Shown: positions 8,128 through 15,634 of the stretch, piece after piece
Numbering within the stretch: position 1 is the first letter of the stretch
Layout of the letters: each line of letters starts with the position of its first letter
From: Streptomyces sp. LUP47B
Lineage (GTDB): Bacteria > Actinomycetota > Actinomycetes > Streptomycetales > Streptomycetaceae
Assembly (NCBI RefSeq): GCF_001746295.1
Contig: NZ_MJAH01000024.1
Coordinates: forward strand, 1 to 46,110
Length of the DNA: 46,110 nt
Direction: 5' to 3'
Notes under the pieces: generated by a model
What the model was told of the DNA's origin: nothing
The model's database searches: none
The model's input: only the letters and a program-made list of their open reading frames with translations
Program-made: the position numbers and the translations under genes

Positions 8128-8157
8128 TTGACATGGGTTGATCCGGTCGTACATATT
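8128..8157 (+). promoter_or_regulatory. Promoter of the leader peptide and ABC operon
   Basis: TTGACA (8128-8133) and CATATT (8152-8157) are separated by 18 bp. A start 7-8 bases after the -10 falls on the A of the ATG at 8165, so the mRNA would be leaderless. The -35 matches the vegetative consensus exactly; the -10 matches at four of six positions. Confidence 0.65.
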
Positions 8158-8164
8158 GCTGCGC

Positions 8165-8260
8165 ATGTGGTCTAGTCATGTCACCGAGAGCAGCGCCGCC
8201 ATCCAGCTGGCGCTCATCGGTGTGACCCCGCTCTGCGTGGCCGACATTCTCTGTCGCTGA
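8165..8260 (+). CDS. Leaderless 31-residue cysteine-containing leader peptide
   Basis: A small ORF (31 codons plus stop) starting MWSSHVTESS and ending ALIGVTPLCVADILCR, with Cys at 24 and 30. It has no Shine-Dalgarno sequence, and the promoter places the transcript start at its ATG. A stem-loop (arms from 8259-8263 with 8280-8284 and 8265-8268 with 8273-8276) begins at its stop codon, and the ABC importer genes follow 165 bp on. Leaderless short ORFs with cysteine codons near the end are known in mycobacteria as cysteine-responsive attenuators. I believe this one resembles the Ms4533A-type Cys leader family annotated in actinobacteria, from memory rather than alignment. The inferred job is to couple cysteine availability to expression of the downstream transporter. 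Confidence 0.68.
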   Translation: MWSSHVTESSAAIQLALIGVTPLCVADILCR

Positions 8261-8383
8261 CGCCCGCCCTCAGGCGCGCGCGTCGCGAATCCCGCATTTC
8301 TCCGTGGCCTCGGTCACGACTCTTTCGACGACCCGACGCCGGGGCAGACGTCTGTCCACTTTCGTCTCACCCTTCGTCAATCC

Positions 8384-8416
8384 GTCTCGCCATTCGAGAC
8401 TCATCATTTCGAGAGG
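8384..8416 (+). promoter_or_regulatory. Possible hairpin switch at the ribosome binding site of the substrate-binding protein gene
   Basis: GTCTCG (8384-8389) can pair with CGAGAC (8395-8400) across a 5-base loop, or TCTCG can pair with CGAGA at 8410-8414, which is part of the ribosome binding site (CGAGAGG, 8410-8416) of the gene starting at 8426. The second pairing would hide the site. The stems are only five to six base pairs. Confidence 0.3.
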
Positions 8417-8425
8417 TCGTCTCCG

Positions 8426-10144
8426 ATGCGTCCACCGTTCCTCACCACGCGCCGTGTGGCAGCGGTATCCGTAAGCCTGGTTCTGGCAGCGGGCGCCGCC
8501 GCCTGCGGCCCTGAGGACAACGATGCCAAGAGCTCCGGTGGCGACTCCACGCCCCACAAGGGCGGCACCCTCACGGTGCTGAACTCCAACCCGCAGCAGG
8601 ACTTCGACCCCGCACGCCTGTACACCTCCGGCGGCGGCAACGTGCCCTCGCTCGTCTTCCGCACCCTCACCACCCGCAACCGCGAGAACGGCGCCGCCGG
8701 TGCCAAGGTCGTCCCCGACCTCGCGACCGACCTCGGGCGCCCCAACAAGGACGCGACCGTGTGGACATACACGCTGAAGGCCGGGCTCAAGTACGAGGAC
8801 GGCACCGCGATCACCTCGGCCGACATCAAGTACGGCATCGAGCGCTCCTTCGCGCCCGAACTCTCCGGCGGCGCCCCCTACCTGCGGGACTGGCTGGTCG
8901 GCGCGGCGGACTACCAGGGGCCGTACAAGGACAAGAAGGGTCTCGCGGCCATCGAGACGCCGGACGCCCGCACCATCGTCTTCCATCTGAACAAGCCCGA
9001 GGGCGAGTTCCCGTACCTGGCCACCCAGACGCAGTTCACGCCGGTCCCGAAGGCCAAGGACACGGGTACGAAGTACGAGGAGCACCCCGTCTCGTCCGGC
9101 CCGTACAAGGTCGTCACCAACCAGAACGACGGTGAGCATCTCGTCCTGGAGCGCAACACGTACTGGTCCACTTCCACGGACGCCGAGCGCAAGGCGTACC
9201 CGGACAGGATCGACGTCAAGTCAGGGCTCGACTCATCGGTGATCAACCAGCGGCTGTCGGCGTCCCAGAGTGCGGACGCCGCCGCGGTCACCACGGACAC
9301 CAACCTCGGCCCGGCCGAACTCGCCAAGGTGACGGGCGACAAGGAGCTCGCCTCCCGCGTCGGCACCGGGCACTTCGGCTACACCAACTACATAGGGTTC
9401 AACCCGACGGTCAAGCCGTTCGACGACGTCAAGGTGCGCCAGGCGATCTCGTACGCCATCGACCGGTCCTCCGTCGTGAACGCGGCCGGCGGCAGCGCGC
9501 TCGCCGAGGCCGCCACCACCTTCCTGCCGAACCAGAAGTCCTTCGGCTACGAGCCGTACGACCTCTTCCCGGCAGGGGCGACGGGCAACGCGGCGAAGGC
9601 CAAGGAGCTGCTGAAGCAGGCCGGTTACCCGAAGGGGCTCACGGTCACGCTCACCCACTCCAACGCCAAGGACTTCGAGACCAGCCCCGAGATCGCGACC
9701 GCGATCCAGGACGCGCTCAAGAAGGCCGGCATCACGGTCAAGCTCCAGGGCCTGGAGGAGAACGACTACTCGGACACCATCCACAGTGTGAAGACCGAGC
9801 CCGGCTTCTTCCTCGCCCACTGGGGTGCCGACTGGCCCTCCGGTGGGCCCTTCCTCGCCCCGATCTTCGACGGCCGGCAGATCGTCAAGGACGGCGCGAA
9901 CTTCAACACGGGCCTGCTCAATGACAAGTCGGTCAATGACGAGATTGACGCGATCAACAAGTTGACCGATCTTGACGCTGCCGCCAAGCGTTGGGGCGCA
10001 CTGGACAAGAAGATCGGCGAGCAGGCACTGACCGTGCCGTTGTTCCACCCGGTCTACAAGCGGCTGTACGGCAAGGACATCAAGAACGTCGTGATCAGCG
10101 ACTGGACCGGTGTGCTGGACATCTCGCAGGTCGCGGTCAAGTAA
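8426..10144 (+). CDS. ABC transporter substrate-binding lipoprotein, peptide/nickel family (SBP_bac_5)
   Basis: A 572-residue solute receptor held outside the membrane by a lipid. The N-terminus is a lipoprotein signal: basic TTRR, a hydrophobic stretch, then GAAAC with the lipidated Cys at 27. The mature part has family 5 features: GGTLTVLNSNPQQDFDPARL near the start, repeated W/Y-rich segments, and VRQAISYAIDRSSVVNA in the middle. GAGAGG lies about 10 bases before the ATG. It is the first protein gene of a four-gene importer operon with both permeases and a fused ATPase. Family members bind oligopeptides, nickel or other solutes. The cysteine leader upstream suggests a sulfur-containing peptide, but this is only inference. 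Confidence 0.93.
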   Translation: MRPPFLTTRRVAAVSVSLVLAAGAAACGPEDNDAKSSGGDSTPHKGGTLTVLNSNPQQDFDPARLYTSGGGNVPSLVFRTLTTRNRENGAAGAKVVPDLATDLGRPNKDATVWTYTLKAGLKYEDGTAITSADIKYGIERSFAPELSGGAPYLRDWLVGAADYQGPYKDKKGLAAIETPDARTIVFHLNKPEGEFPYLATQTQFTPVPKAKDTGTKYEEHPVSSGPYKVVTNQNDGEHLVLERNTYWSTSTDAERKAYPDRIDVKSGLDSSVINQRLSASQSADAAAVTTDTNLGPAELAKVTGDKELASRVGTGHFGYTNYIGFNPTVKPFDDVKVRQAISYAIDRSSVVNAAGGSALAEAATTFLPNQKSFGYEPYDLFPAGATGNAAKAKELLKQAGYPKGLTVTLTHSNAKDFETSPEIATAIQDALKKAGITVKLQGLEENDYSDTIHSVKTEPGFFLAHWGADWPSGGPFLAPIFDGRQIVKDGANFNTGLLNDKSVNDEIDAINKLTDLDAAAKRWGALDKKIGEQALTVPLFHPVYKRLYGKDIKNVVISDWTGVLDISQVAVK

Positions 10145-10148
10145 CCCG

Positions 10149-11153
10149 ATGAGCGAGGCACTTGTCGCCACCGAGGTTCCCGAGGCGTCCGCCGCGGGGA
10201 CCTCGGGGGCACGTCAGTTCTGGCGGCGGCTGCGGACGCAGCGCGCCGCCATGGTCGCGGCGTTCGTCGTCGCACTGCTCGTCCTGCTGGCGCTCGCGGC
10301 GCCCCTGCTCAGCGCGCTGGAGGGCCAGGACCCGACCACCTACCACCCCTCCCTGGTGGACTCCGCGCGCGGCGGTGTGCCCATCGGGTCCTTCGGAGGC
10401 ATCAGCGCGGACCACTGGCTCGGCGTCGAACCGCAGACCGGACGCGACCTGTTCGCGCGCCTGTTGTACGGCGCCCGGGTCTCCCTGGGCGTCGCGCTGA
10501 CCGCGACCGCCGTACAGGTCTTCCTCGGTGTCGTCGTGGGCGTCGCGGCCGCGCTCGGCAACCGATGGGTTGATCAACTGTTGAGCCGGATCACCGACAT
10601 CATCGTGGCCATGCCGTTGATGATCATGGCGCTCGCGCTGCTGGCCATCGTGCCGAGCAGCTTCCCGCGGCCGGTCCTGGTCGCGCTCATCATCGGCTTC
10701 GTCGCCTGGGGCACGATCGGCAAGATCGCGCGCGCCCAGACGCTCTCCCTCAAGGAACTCGACTACGTGGCCGCCGCCCGGCTGAGCGGCTGGGGCACCC
10801 TGCGGATCGCTCGCCGGGAACTGCTCCCCGGTCTCGCCGCGCCCGTCATCACCTACGCGGCACTGATGGTGCCGGCGAACATCAGCATCGAGGCCTCCTT
10901 GTCCTTCCTCGGCGTCGGCGTGAAGCCGCCCACCCCGTCCTGGGGACAGATGCTCTCCTCGGCCGACGTCTGGTACCAGGCGGCCCCGCAGTACCTGCTG
11001 CTGCCCGCGGCCGCGCTGTTCCTCACCGTCCTCGCGCTCACCGTCCTCGGCGACGGCGTCCGCACCGCCCTCGACCCGCGCGCGGCCTCCCGCCTGCGCA
11101 TCGGCACAGGCCGCAAGCAGGAGTCCAAGGCCGGAAAGGAGGGCACCGCATGA
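10149..11153 (+). CDS. ABC transporter permease, DppC/OppC type
   Basis: A 334-residue inner membrane permease. One membrane helix (about residues 33-55) is followed by a periplasmic-type loop and five further helices forming the BPD_transp_1 domain. The cytoplasmic EAA loop is at about 204-226 (DYVAAARLSGWGTLRIARRE), where the ATPase docks. The start ATG 10149 lies four bases after the stop of the receptor gene and has no clear ribosome site, so translation is probably coupled. Here the C-type permease precedes the B-type, the reverse of the common dppBC order. It pairs with the next gene to form the channel. Confidence 0.92.
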   Translation: MSEALVATEVPEASAAGTSGARQFWRRLRTQRAAMVAAFVVALLVLLALAAPLLSALEGQDPTTYHPSLVDSARGGVPIGSFGGISADHWLGVEPQTGRDLFARLLYGARVSLGVALTATAVQVFLGVVVGVAAALGNRWVDQLLSRITDIIVAMPLMIMALALLAIVPSSFPRPVLVALIIGFVAWGTIGKIARAQTLSLKELDYVAAARLSGWGTLRIARRELLPGLAAPVITYAALMVPANISIEASLSFLGVGVKPPTPSWGQMLSSADVWYQAAPQYLLLPAAALFLTVLALTVLGDGVRTALDPRAASRLRIGTGRKQESKAGKEGTA

Positions 11154-12148
11154 GCGGCTTCACCGGATTCGCCCTGCGCCGGACCGTGAGCGCCGTACTC
11201 ACCCTGCTCGCCCTCTCGGTCATCATCTACGTGGTCTTCTACGCCACTCCCGGCAACGTCGCCCAGATCACCTGCGGCCCCCGCTGCTCGCCGGAACAGG
11301 TGCACCAGGTCGCCCAGCAACTCCGTCTCGACGACCCGCTGTACCTGCGTTACTGGCATTTCCTCCAGGGCATCGTCGCGGGCCACGACTACTCCACCGG
11401 CACCTCGGTAGAGCACTGCCCGGCGCCCTGCCTCGGGCTGTCGTACCAGAGCGACCAGCAGGTCACGCAGATCATCCTGAACAAGCTGCCCGTCAGCCTG
11501 TCGCTGGTGGTCGGCGCGATGGTGCTCTGGCTGCTGCTGGGCGTCGGCACCGGCGTGCTCTCCGCCTGGCGGCGCGGCCGCTTCACCGAGCGCGCGCTGA
11601 CCGGCCTCACCCTCGCGGGAGTCGCCACACCCGTCTTCGTCATCGGTCTCGTCCTGATGATCGTGGTCTGCGGACAGCTGGAGCTCCTGCCCTTCCCGGA
11701 GTACGTCGCCTTCTCCGACGACCCCGAGCAGTGGATGTGGGGCCTGCTGCTGCCGTGGGTCACGCTCGCCCTCGCCGAGGCGGCCTATTTCGCCCGGCTG
11801 ACCCGTGCGTCGATGCTCGAGACGCTCGCCGAGGACCACATCCGCACCTTCCGGGCCTACGGCGTCGGCGAGCGGTCGATCGTCGGGCGGCACGCCCTGC
11901 GCGGGGCCCTGGCGCCGATCATCGCCCTGAACGCCAACGACTTCGGCAGCGCGGTGGGCGGGGCCGTGCTCGTCGAGTCCCTGTTCGGCCTGCCCGGCAT
12001 CGGCCAGGAACTGGTCCACGCCGTCAGCGTCGTCGACCTCCCGGTCGTCGTCGGGATGGTCCTGGTCATCGGGTTCTTCGTGGTGCTCGCCAACGCCGTC
12101 GCGGACGTCCTGTACGCGGTGGCCGACCGACGGGTGGTGCTCGCATGA
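11150..12148 (+). CDS. ABC transporter permease, DppB/OppB type
   Basis: A 332-residue permease that pairs with the upstream DppC-type protein. It has the N-terminal RRTVSAVLTLLALSVIIYVVF helix followed by an extracellular loop containing four cysteines (CGPRC and CPAPC, residues about 43-90), then five helices. The EAA loop is at about 230-252 (DHIRTFRAYGVGERSIVGRH). The ATG overlaps the stop of the previous gene (ATGA), so translation is coupled. The paired cysteines in the outer loop are not typical of DppB and could form disulfides. Confidence 0.92.
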   Translation: MSGFTGFALRRTVSAVLTLLALSVIIYVVFYATPGNVAQITCGPRCSPEQVHQVAQQLRLDDPLYLRYWHFLQGIVAGHDYSTGTSVEHCPAPCLGLSYQSDQQVTQIILNKLPVSLSLVVGAMVLWLLLGVGTGVLSAWRRGRFTERALTGLTLAGVATPVFVIGLVLMIVVCGQLELLPFPEYVAFSDDPEQWMWGLLLPWVTLALAEAAYFARLTRASMLETLAEDHIRTFRAYGVGERSIVGRHALRGALAPIIALNANDFGSAVGGAVLVESLFGLPGIGQELVHAVSVVDLPVVVGMVLVIGFFVVLANAVADVLYAVADRRVVLA

Positions 12149-13737
12149 GCCTCGTCCATGTCACGGACCTGACCGTCGAGTTCGGCGACCTGCGCGCCGT
12201 CGACGGCCTCTCCTTCCGCCTGGAGCAGGGCGCCGCCCTCGCCCTGGTCGGCGAGTCCGGCTCCGGCAAGTCCACCGTCGCCTCGGCCCTGCTGGGGCTG
12301 CACCGCGGTACGGGCGCGCGCGTGGGCGGCTCGGTCGAGGTCGCCGAGGTGGACGTACAGCGGGCGTCGGACGACGACCTGCGGCGGCTGCGGGGCGCGA
12401 GGGCCGCGATGGTCTTTCAGGACCCGCTGTCGTCCCTGGACCCGTACTACGCGATCGGCGACCAGATCGCCGAGGTGTACCGCGTGCACACGCGCGTGTC
12501 GCGACGAGCGGCACGCGCGCGGGCGGTGGAGGTGCTGGACCGGGTCGGCATTCCGGACGCCGTACGGCGATCCCGGGCCCGTCCGCACGAGTTCAGCGGC
12601 GGCATGCGTCAGCGCGCCCTCATCGCGATGGCGCTGGCCTGCGAGCCCGGCCTGCTGATCGCCGACGAGCCGACGACCGCGCTCGACGTGACCGTCCAGG
12701 CCCAGATCCTCGACCTGCTGCACACCCTGCGCCAGGAGACCGGCATGGGCCTGCTGCTCGTCACGCACGACGTGGGCGTCGCCGCCGAGAGCGTCGACGA
12801 CGTGCTCGTCATGCGGCACGGTCGCGCGGTCGAGCAGGGGCCGGTCGGCGCGGTGCTCGGGGCGCCCGCGCAGGCGTACACGCGGGAACTGCTCGCCGCC
12901 GTACCGCGCGTGGACGCGCCTCGGGCGCCTTCCCGGGCGTCCGGCGAGGTGGTCCTCGAAGCGAGGGGCCTGCGGCGCGAGTTCGGGCGCGGCAAGAAGG
13001 CCTTCGCGGCCGTCGACGACGTCTCGTTGACCATCCACCGCGGCGAGACCCTCGGCGTCGTCGGCGAGAGCGGCAGCGGCAAGACGACCCTGGGGCGCAT
13101 GCTGGTCGGGCTGCTGGAGCCGACGGCGGGCGAGGTCCGTCACGACGGCCACGCGCGCGTGGGCGTGAACCCGGCAGTCCAGATGGTCTTCCAGGACCCC
13201 GTCTCCTCCTTGAACCCACGCCGCAGCGTGGGCGAGTCGATCGCCGACCCGCTCCGCGCGCGTGGTGAACGGGACGAGAAGCGGATCAGGGGGCGCGTGA
13301 CGGAACTCCTGGAGCGCGTGGGGCTCGAAGGGGCGCACCACGACCGCTATCCGCACGAGTTCAGCGGCGGCCAGCGCCAGCGCGTGGGCATCGCGCGGGC
13401 GCTCGCGGCCGACCCGCGCGTCATCGTCTGCGACGAACCGGTCTCCGCTCTCGACGTCACCACCCAGGCCCAGGTGGTCGCCCTGCTCGGCGAGTTGCAG
13501 CGGGAGCTCGGACTCGCGCTGGTCTTCGTCGCGCACGACCTCGCCGTCGTACGCCAGGTCAGCGACCGGGTCGCCGTGATGCGGCGCGGCCGGATCGTCG
13601 AGACCGGTCCCGCCGACGAGGTGTACGACAACCCCCGGGACCCCTACACCAAGCAGCTCCTGGCCGCCGTACCGGCGCTCGATCCGCGGATCGCGGCCCG
13701 GCGCAGGGCGGAGCGCCGGGAAGTGGCCGTGACCTGA
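12145..13737 (+). CDS. ABC transporter ATP-binding protein, fused double ATPase (DppD-DppF type)
   Basis: A 530-residue protein carrying two complete nucleotide-binding domains, which together power the importer. Domain 1: Walker A GESGSGKS at 36-43, signature FSGGMRQR at about 150, Walker B LLIADEPTTALD. Domain 2: Walker A GESGSGKT at about 308, signature FSGGQRQR at about 407, Walker B VIVCDEPVSALD. Both domains end with the oligopeptide-type extension (YTRELLAAVP and YTKQLLAAVP). The ATG overlaps the preceding stop (ATGA). The fusion of D and F proteins is common in actinobacteria and keeps the two sites in fixed ratio. It is the last gene of the operon; a strong stem-loop follows about 75 bp later. 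Confidence 0.94.
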   Translation: MSLVHVTDLTVEFGDLRAVDGLSFRLEQGAALALVGESGSGKSTVASALLGLHRGTGARVGGSVEVAEVDVQRASDDDLRRLRGARAAMVFQDPLSSLDPYYAIGDQIAEVYRVHTRVSRRAARARAVEVLDRVGIPDAVRRSRARPHEFSGGMRQRALIAMALACEPGLLIADEPTTALDVTVQAQILDLLHTLRQETGMGLLLVTHDVGVAAESVDDVLVMRHGRAVEQGPVGAVLGAPAQAYTRELLAAVPRVDAPRAPSRASGEVVLEARGLRREFGRGKKAFAAVDDVSLTIHRGETLGVVGESGSGKTTLGRMLVGLLEPTAGEVRHDGHARVGVNPAVQMVFQDPVSSLNPRRSVGESIADPLRARGERDEKRIRGRVTELLERVGLEGAHHDRYPHEFSGGQRQRVGIARALAADPRVIVCDEPVSALDVTTQAQVVALLGELQRELGLALVFVAHDLAVVRQVSDRVAVMRRGRIVETGPADEVYDNPRDPYTKQLLAAVPALDPRIAARRRAERREVAVT

Positions 13738-13813
13738 CGTTCCGTGTCCACATGATCTCCTAGCGCGACCGAACGCGATCCGCACGGGAAAGTTACGACC
13801 GTTCACCCCTTTT

Positions 13814-13847
13814 GGTGGCGCGATGGACAACCGTCCGTCGCGCCACC
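13814..13847 (+). terminator. Long stem-loop after the ABC operon
   Basis: Arms GGTGGCGCGA (13814-13823) and TCGCGCCACC (13838-13847), continued by a T-G wobble and GGAC/GTCC, make a 15-bp stem with loop AACC. It probably ends the ABC transcript, but as it also lies about 80 bp before the glycosyltransferase start it could belong to that leader. Confidence 0.55.
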
Positions 13848-13876
13848 GCCTTGTCCGCATACGTTCGTCCCGCTGC

Positions 13877-13900
13877 GAGCCGCCGGGCCAACGGCGGCTC
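13877..13900 (+). other. Second stem-loop before the glycosyltransferase gene
   Basis: A 9-bp perfect stem (GAGCCGCCG at 13877-13885 with CGGCGGCTC at 13892-13900) and a 6-base loop, ending 27 bases before the GTG start. Its role is unknown; it may be part of a tandem terminator or of the 5' leader of the glycan genes. Confidence 0.4.
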
Positions 13901-13927
13901 TCGACACGGGAGATCGGGGGCGCACTC

Positions 13928-15634
13928 GTGCGCATAGGACTGCTTACGGAGGGTGGCTATCCGTATGTGAACGGTGACGCCAGGCTCTGGTGCGACCGGC
14001 TCGTGCGCGGCCTGGAGCAGCACGAGTTCGACATCTACGCGCTCAGTCGCAGCGAGCGCCAGGAGGACGAGGGCTGGGTCCAGCTGCCGCCGCAGATCGG
14101 CCGGGTCATCACGGCTCCGCTGTGGACCGCGGCGGACGACGGGGTGGTCTACGGCAGGCGGGCGCGCCGTCGGTTCGCCGAGTCCTACGGCGGGTTGGCG
14201 GCGGCGCTGTGCGAAGGCGGGGTCGGCGACGCCTCGGGGGAGTCGTCGGCCGTCGAGGCGGACCGTTTCGCCAGCGCTCTGTACGGGCTCGCCGAACTCG
14301 CCCGCGACGAGGGCGGACTGGTGGGGGCGCTCCGCTCCGAGACCGCCGTACGCGCCCTGGAGCGCGCCTGTCGCGCACCCGGCGCCCGGCAGACGGCGCG
14401 CGAGGCGCGCGTACCGGATCTGCTGGCTGTCGCCGCGCACCTGGAGCGCGCCCTGCGCCCCCTCTCGCTCGACTGGTACGAGGACGACGCCCTCGGCGCG
14501 GTCGACCTGTGCCACGCGGCCTCCGGAGGGCCGGCCGCCCTGCCCGGTCTCCTCGCGCACCACTTCTGCGGCGTCCCGCTGCTGGTGACCGAGTACGGCG
14601 TGCGGCTGCGCACGCACTACCTGGCCGACACCGAGTCCGCTCCCGCCGTACGGGCCCTGCTCGCAGCCTTCCACGGCCGGCTGGCCACCGAGACCTACCG
14701 GCGGGCCGCGGTCGTCACGCCCGGCAACACTCATGCCCGCCGCTGGCAGGAGCGCTGCGGCGCCGACCGGGAGAAGCTGCGCACGGTCTACCCCGGCATG
14801 GACGCCACCCGCTTCATGGACGTGGGGGAGTCCGCTGACTGCGGGGACCCGGACCGGCTGGTCTGGGTGGGTCGCGTCGAACCCGCCAAGGATCTGATCT
14901 CCCTCCTCCACGCCTTCGCGGAGATCCGCAAGGAGGAGCCCAAGACCCGGCTGAGAATCGTCGGCGCGCCCACCGGCCCCGAGGGCGCGGCCTATCTGGG
15001 GCACTGCAAGGCACTGGCCGCCCAGCTCTTCCCGGACGAGGCGGAGGGGCTGCACGATGTCGGCGACAACCCTGTCTCCTTCGAGGAGATCGGCGGTCCC
15101 GAGGTGCCGACACTCGCCGAGGCATACGCCTCGGGCGCGGTCACCGTCCTGTCCAGCGTCGTCGAAGGCTTCCCGATCAGCCTGGTCGAGGCCATGTTCT
15201 GCGGCCGGGCCACCGTGTCCACCGACGTCGGCGCGGTGGTGGAGGTCATCGGCGGCACGGGGCTCGTCGTCCCGCCGCGCAACCCGAAGGCGCTCGCGGA
15301 GGCGTGCGTGACGCTGTTGCGCGACCCCGAGCGACGTGAGCGCCTCGGTGCCGCCGCGCGCGCCCGCGCACTGGAACTGTTCACCGTGGAACAGAACATC
15401 GCGGCATTTCACAGCATTTACCTGGAGATCGTCTCGCACACGCCGGTCCGCCGGGTCGTGCTGGACGCCACCGGCGAGCCCCTCCCGTTCGCCGCCCCCG
15501 CCGAGGCCCATGTCCCCGGCCACTGGGCCGAGCTCAACCCCCACGTCGTGGCCCGAAGCGGCCCAGGCTGGGCCGCGGGACCCCCGGTCCGCGCGACACC
15601 TCCCTTCGCCGCCACGGAAGGAGCGTCCGGATGA
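13928..15634 (+). CDS. GT4 glycosyltransferase with N-terminal DUF3492 domain (PelF-like)
   Basis: A 568-residue cytoplasmic glycosyltransferase. The N-terminal part (LLTEGGYPYVNGDARLWC) is the DUF3492 domain found in PelF, the enzyme that polymerises the Pel exopolysaccharide in Pseudomonas, and the C-terminal part is a GT-B Glycos_transf_1 domain with WVGRVEPAKD and EGFPISLVEAM (E-x7-E catalytic and nucleotide-binding pattern, about residues 413-424). The start is GTG 13928, with GGGGG about eight bases upstream; an upstream extension is open but lacks the family start. The downstream membrane protein overlaps by ATGA, then an epimerase and a Spherulin-4 protein follow. The likely donor is a UDP-HexNAc, inferred from PelF and the neighbouring epimerase. 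Confidence 0.88.
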   Translation: MRIGLLTEGGYPYVNGDARLWCDRLVRGLEQHEFDIYALSRSERQEDEGWVQLPPQIGRVITAPLWTAADDGVVYGRRARRRFAESYGGLAAALCEGGVGDASGESSAVEADRFASALYGLAELARDEGGLVGALRSETAVRALERACRAPGARQTAREARVPDLLAVAAHLERALRPLSLDWYEDDALGAVDLCHAASGGPAALPGLLAHHFCGVPLLVTEYGVRLRTHYLADTESAPAVRALLAAFHGRLATETYRRAAVVTPGNTHARRWQERCGADREKLRTVYPGMDATRFMDVGESADCGDPDRLVWVGRVEPAKDLISLLHAFAEIRKEEPKTRLRIVGAPTGPEGAAYLGHCKALAAQLFPDEAEGLHDVGDNPVSFEEIGGPEVPTLAEAYASGAVTVLSSVVEGFPISLVEAMFCGRATVSTDVGAVVEVIGGTGLVVPPRNPKALAEACVTLLRDPERRERLGAAARARALELFTVEQNIAAFHSIYLEIVSHTPVRRVVLDATGEPLPFAAPAEAHVPGHWAELNPHVVARSGPGWAAGPPVRATPPFAATEGASG

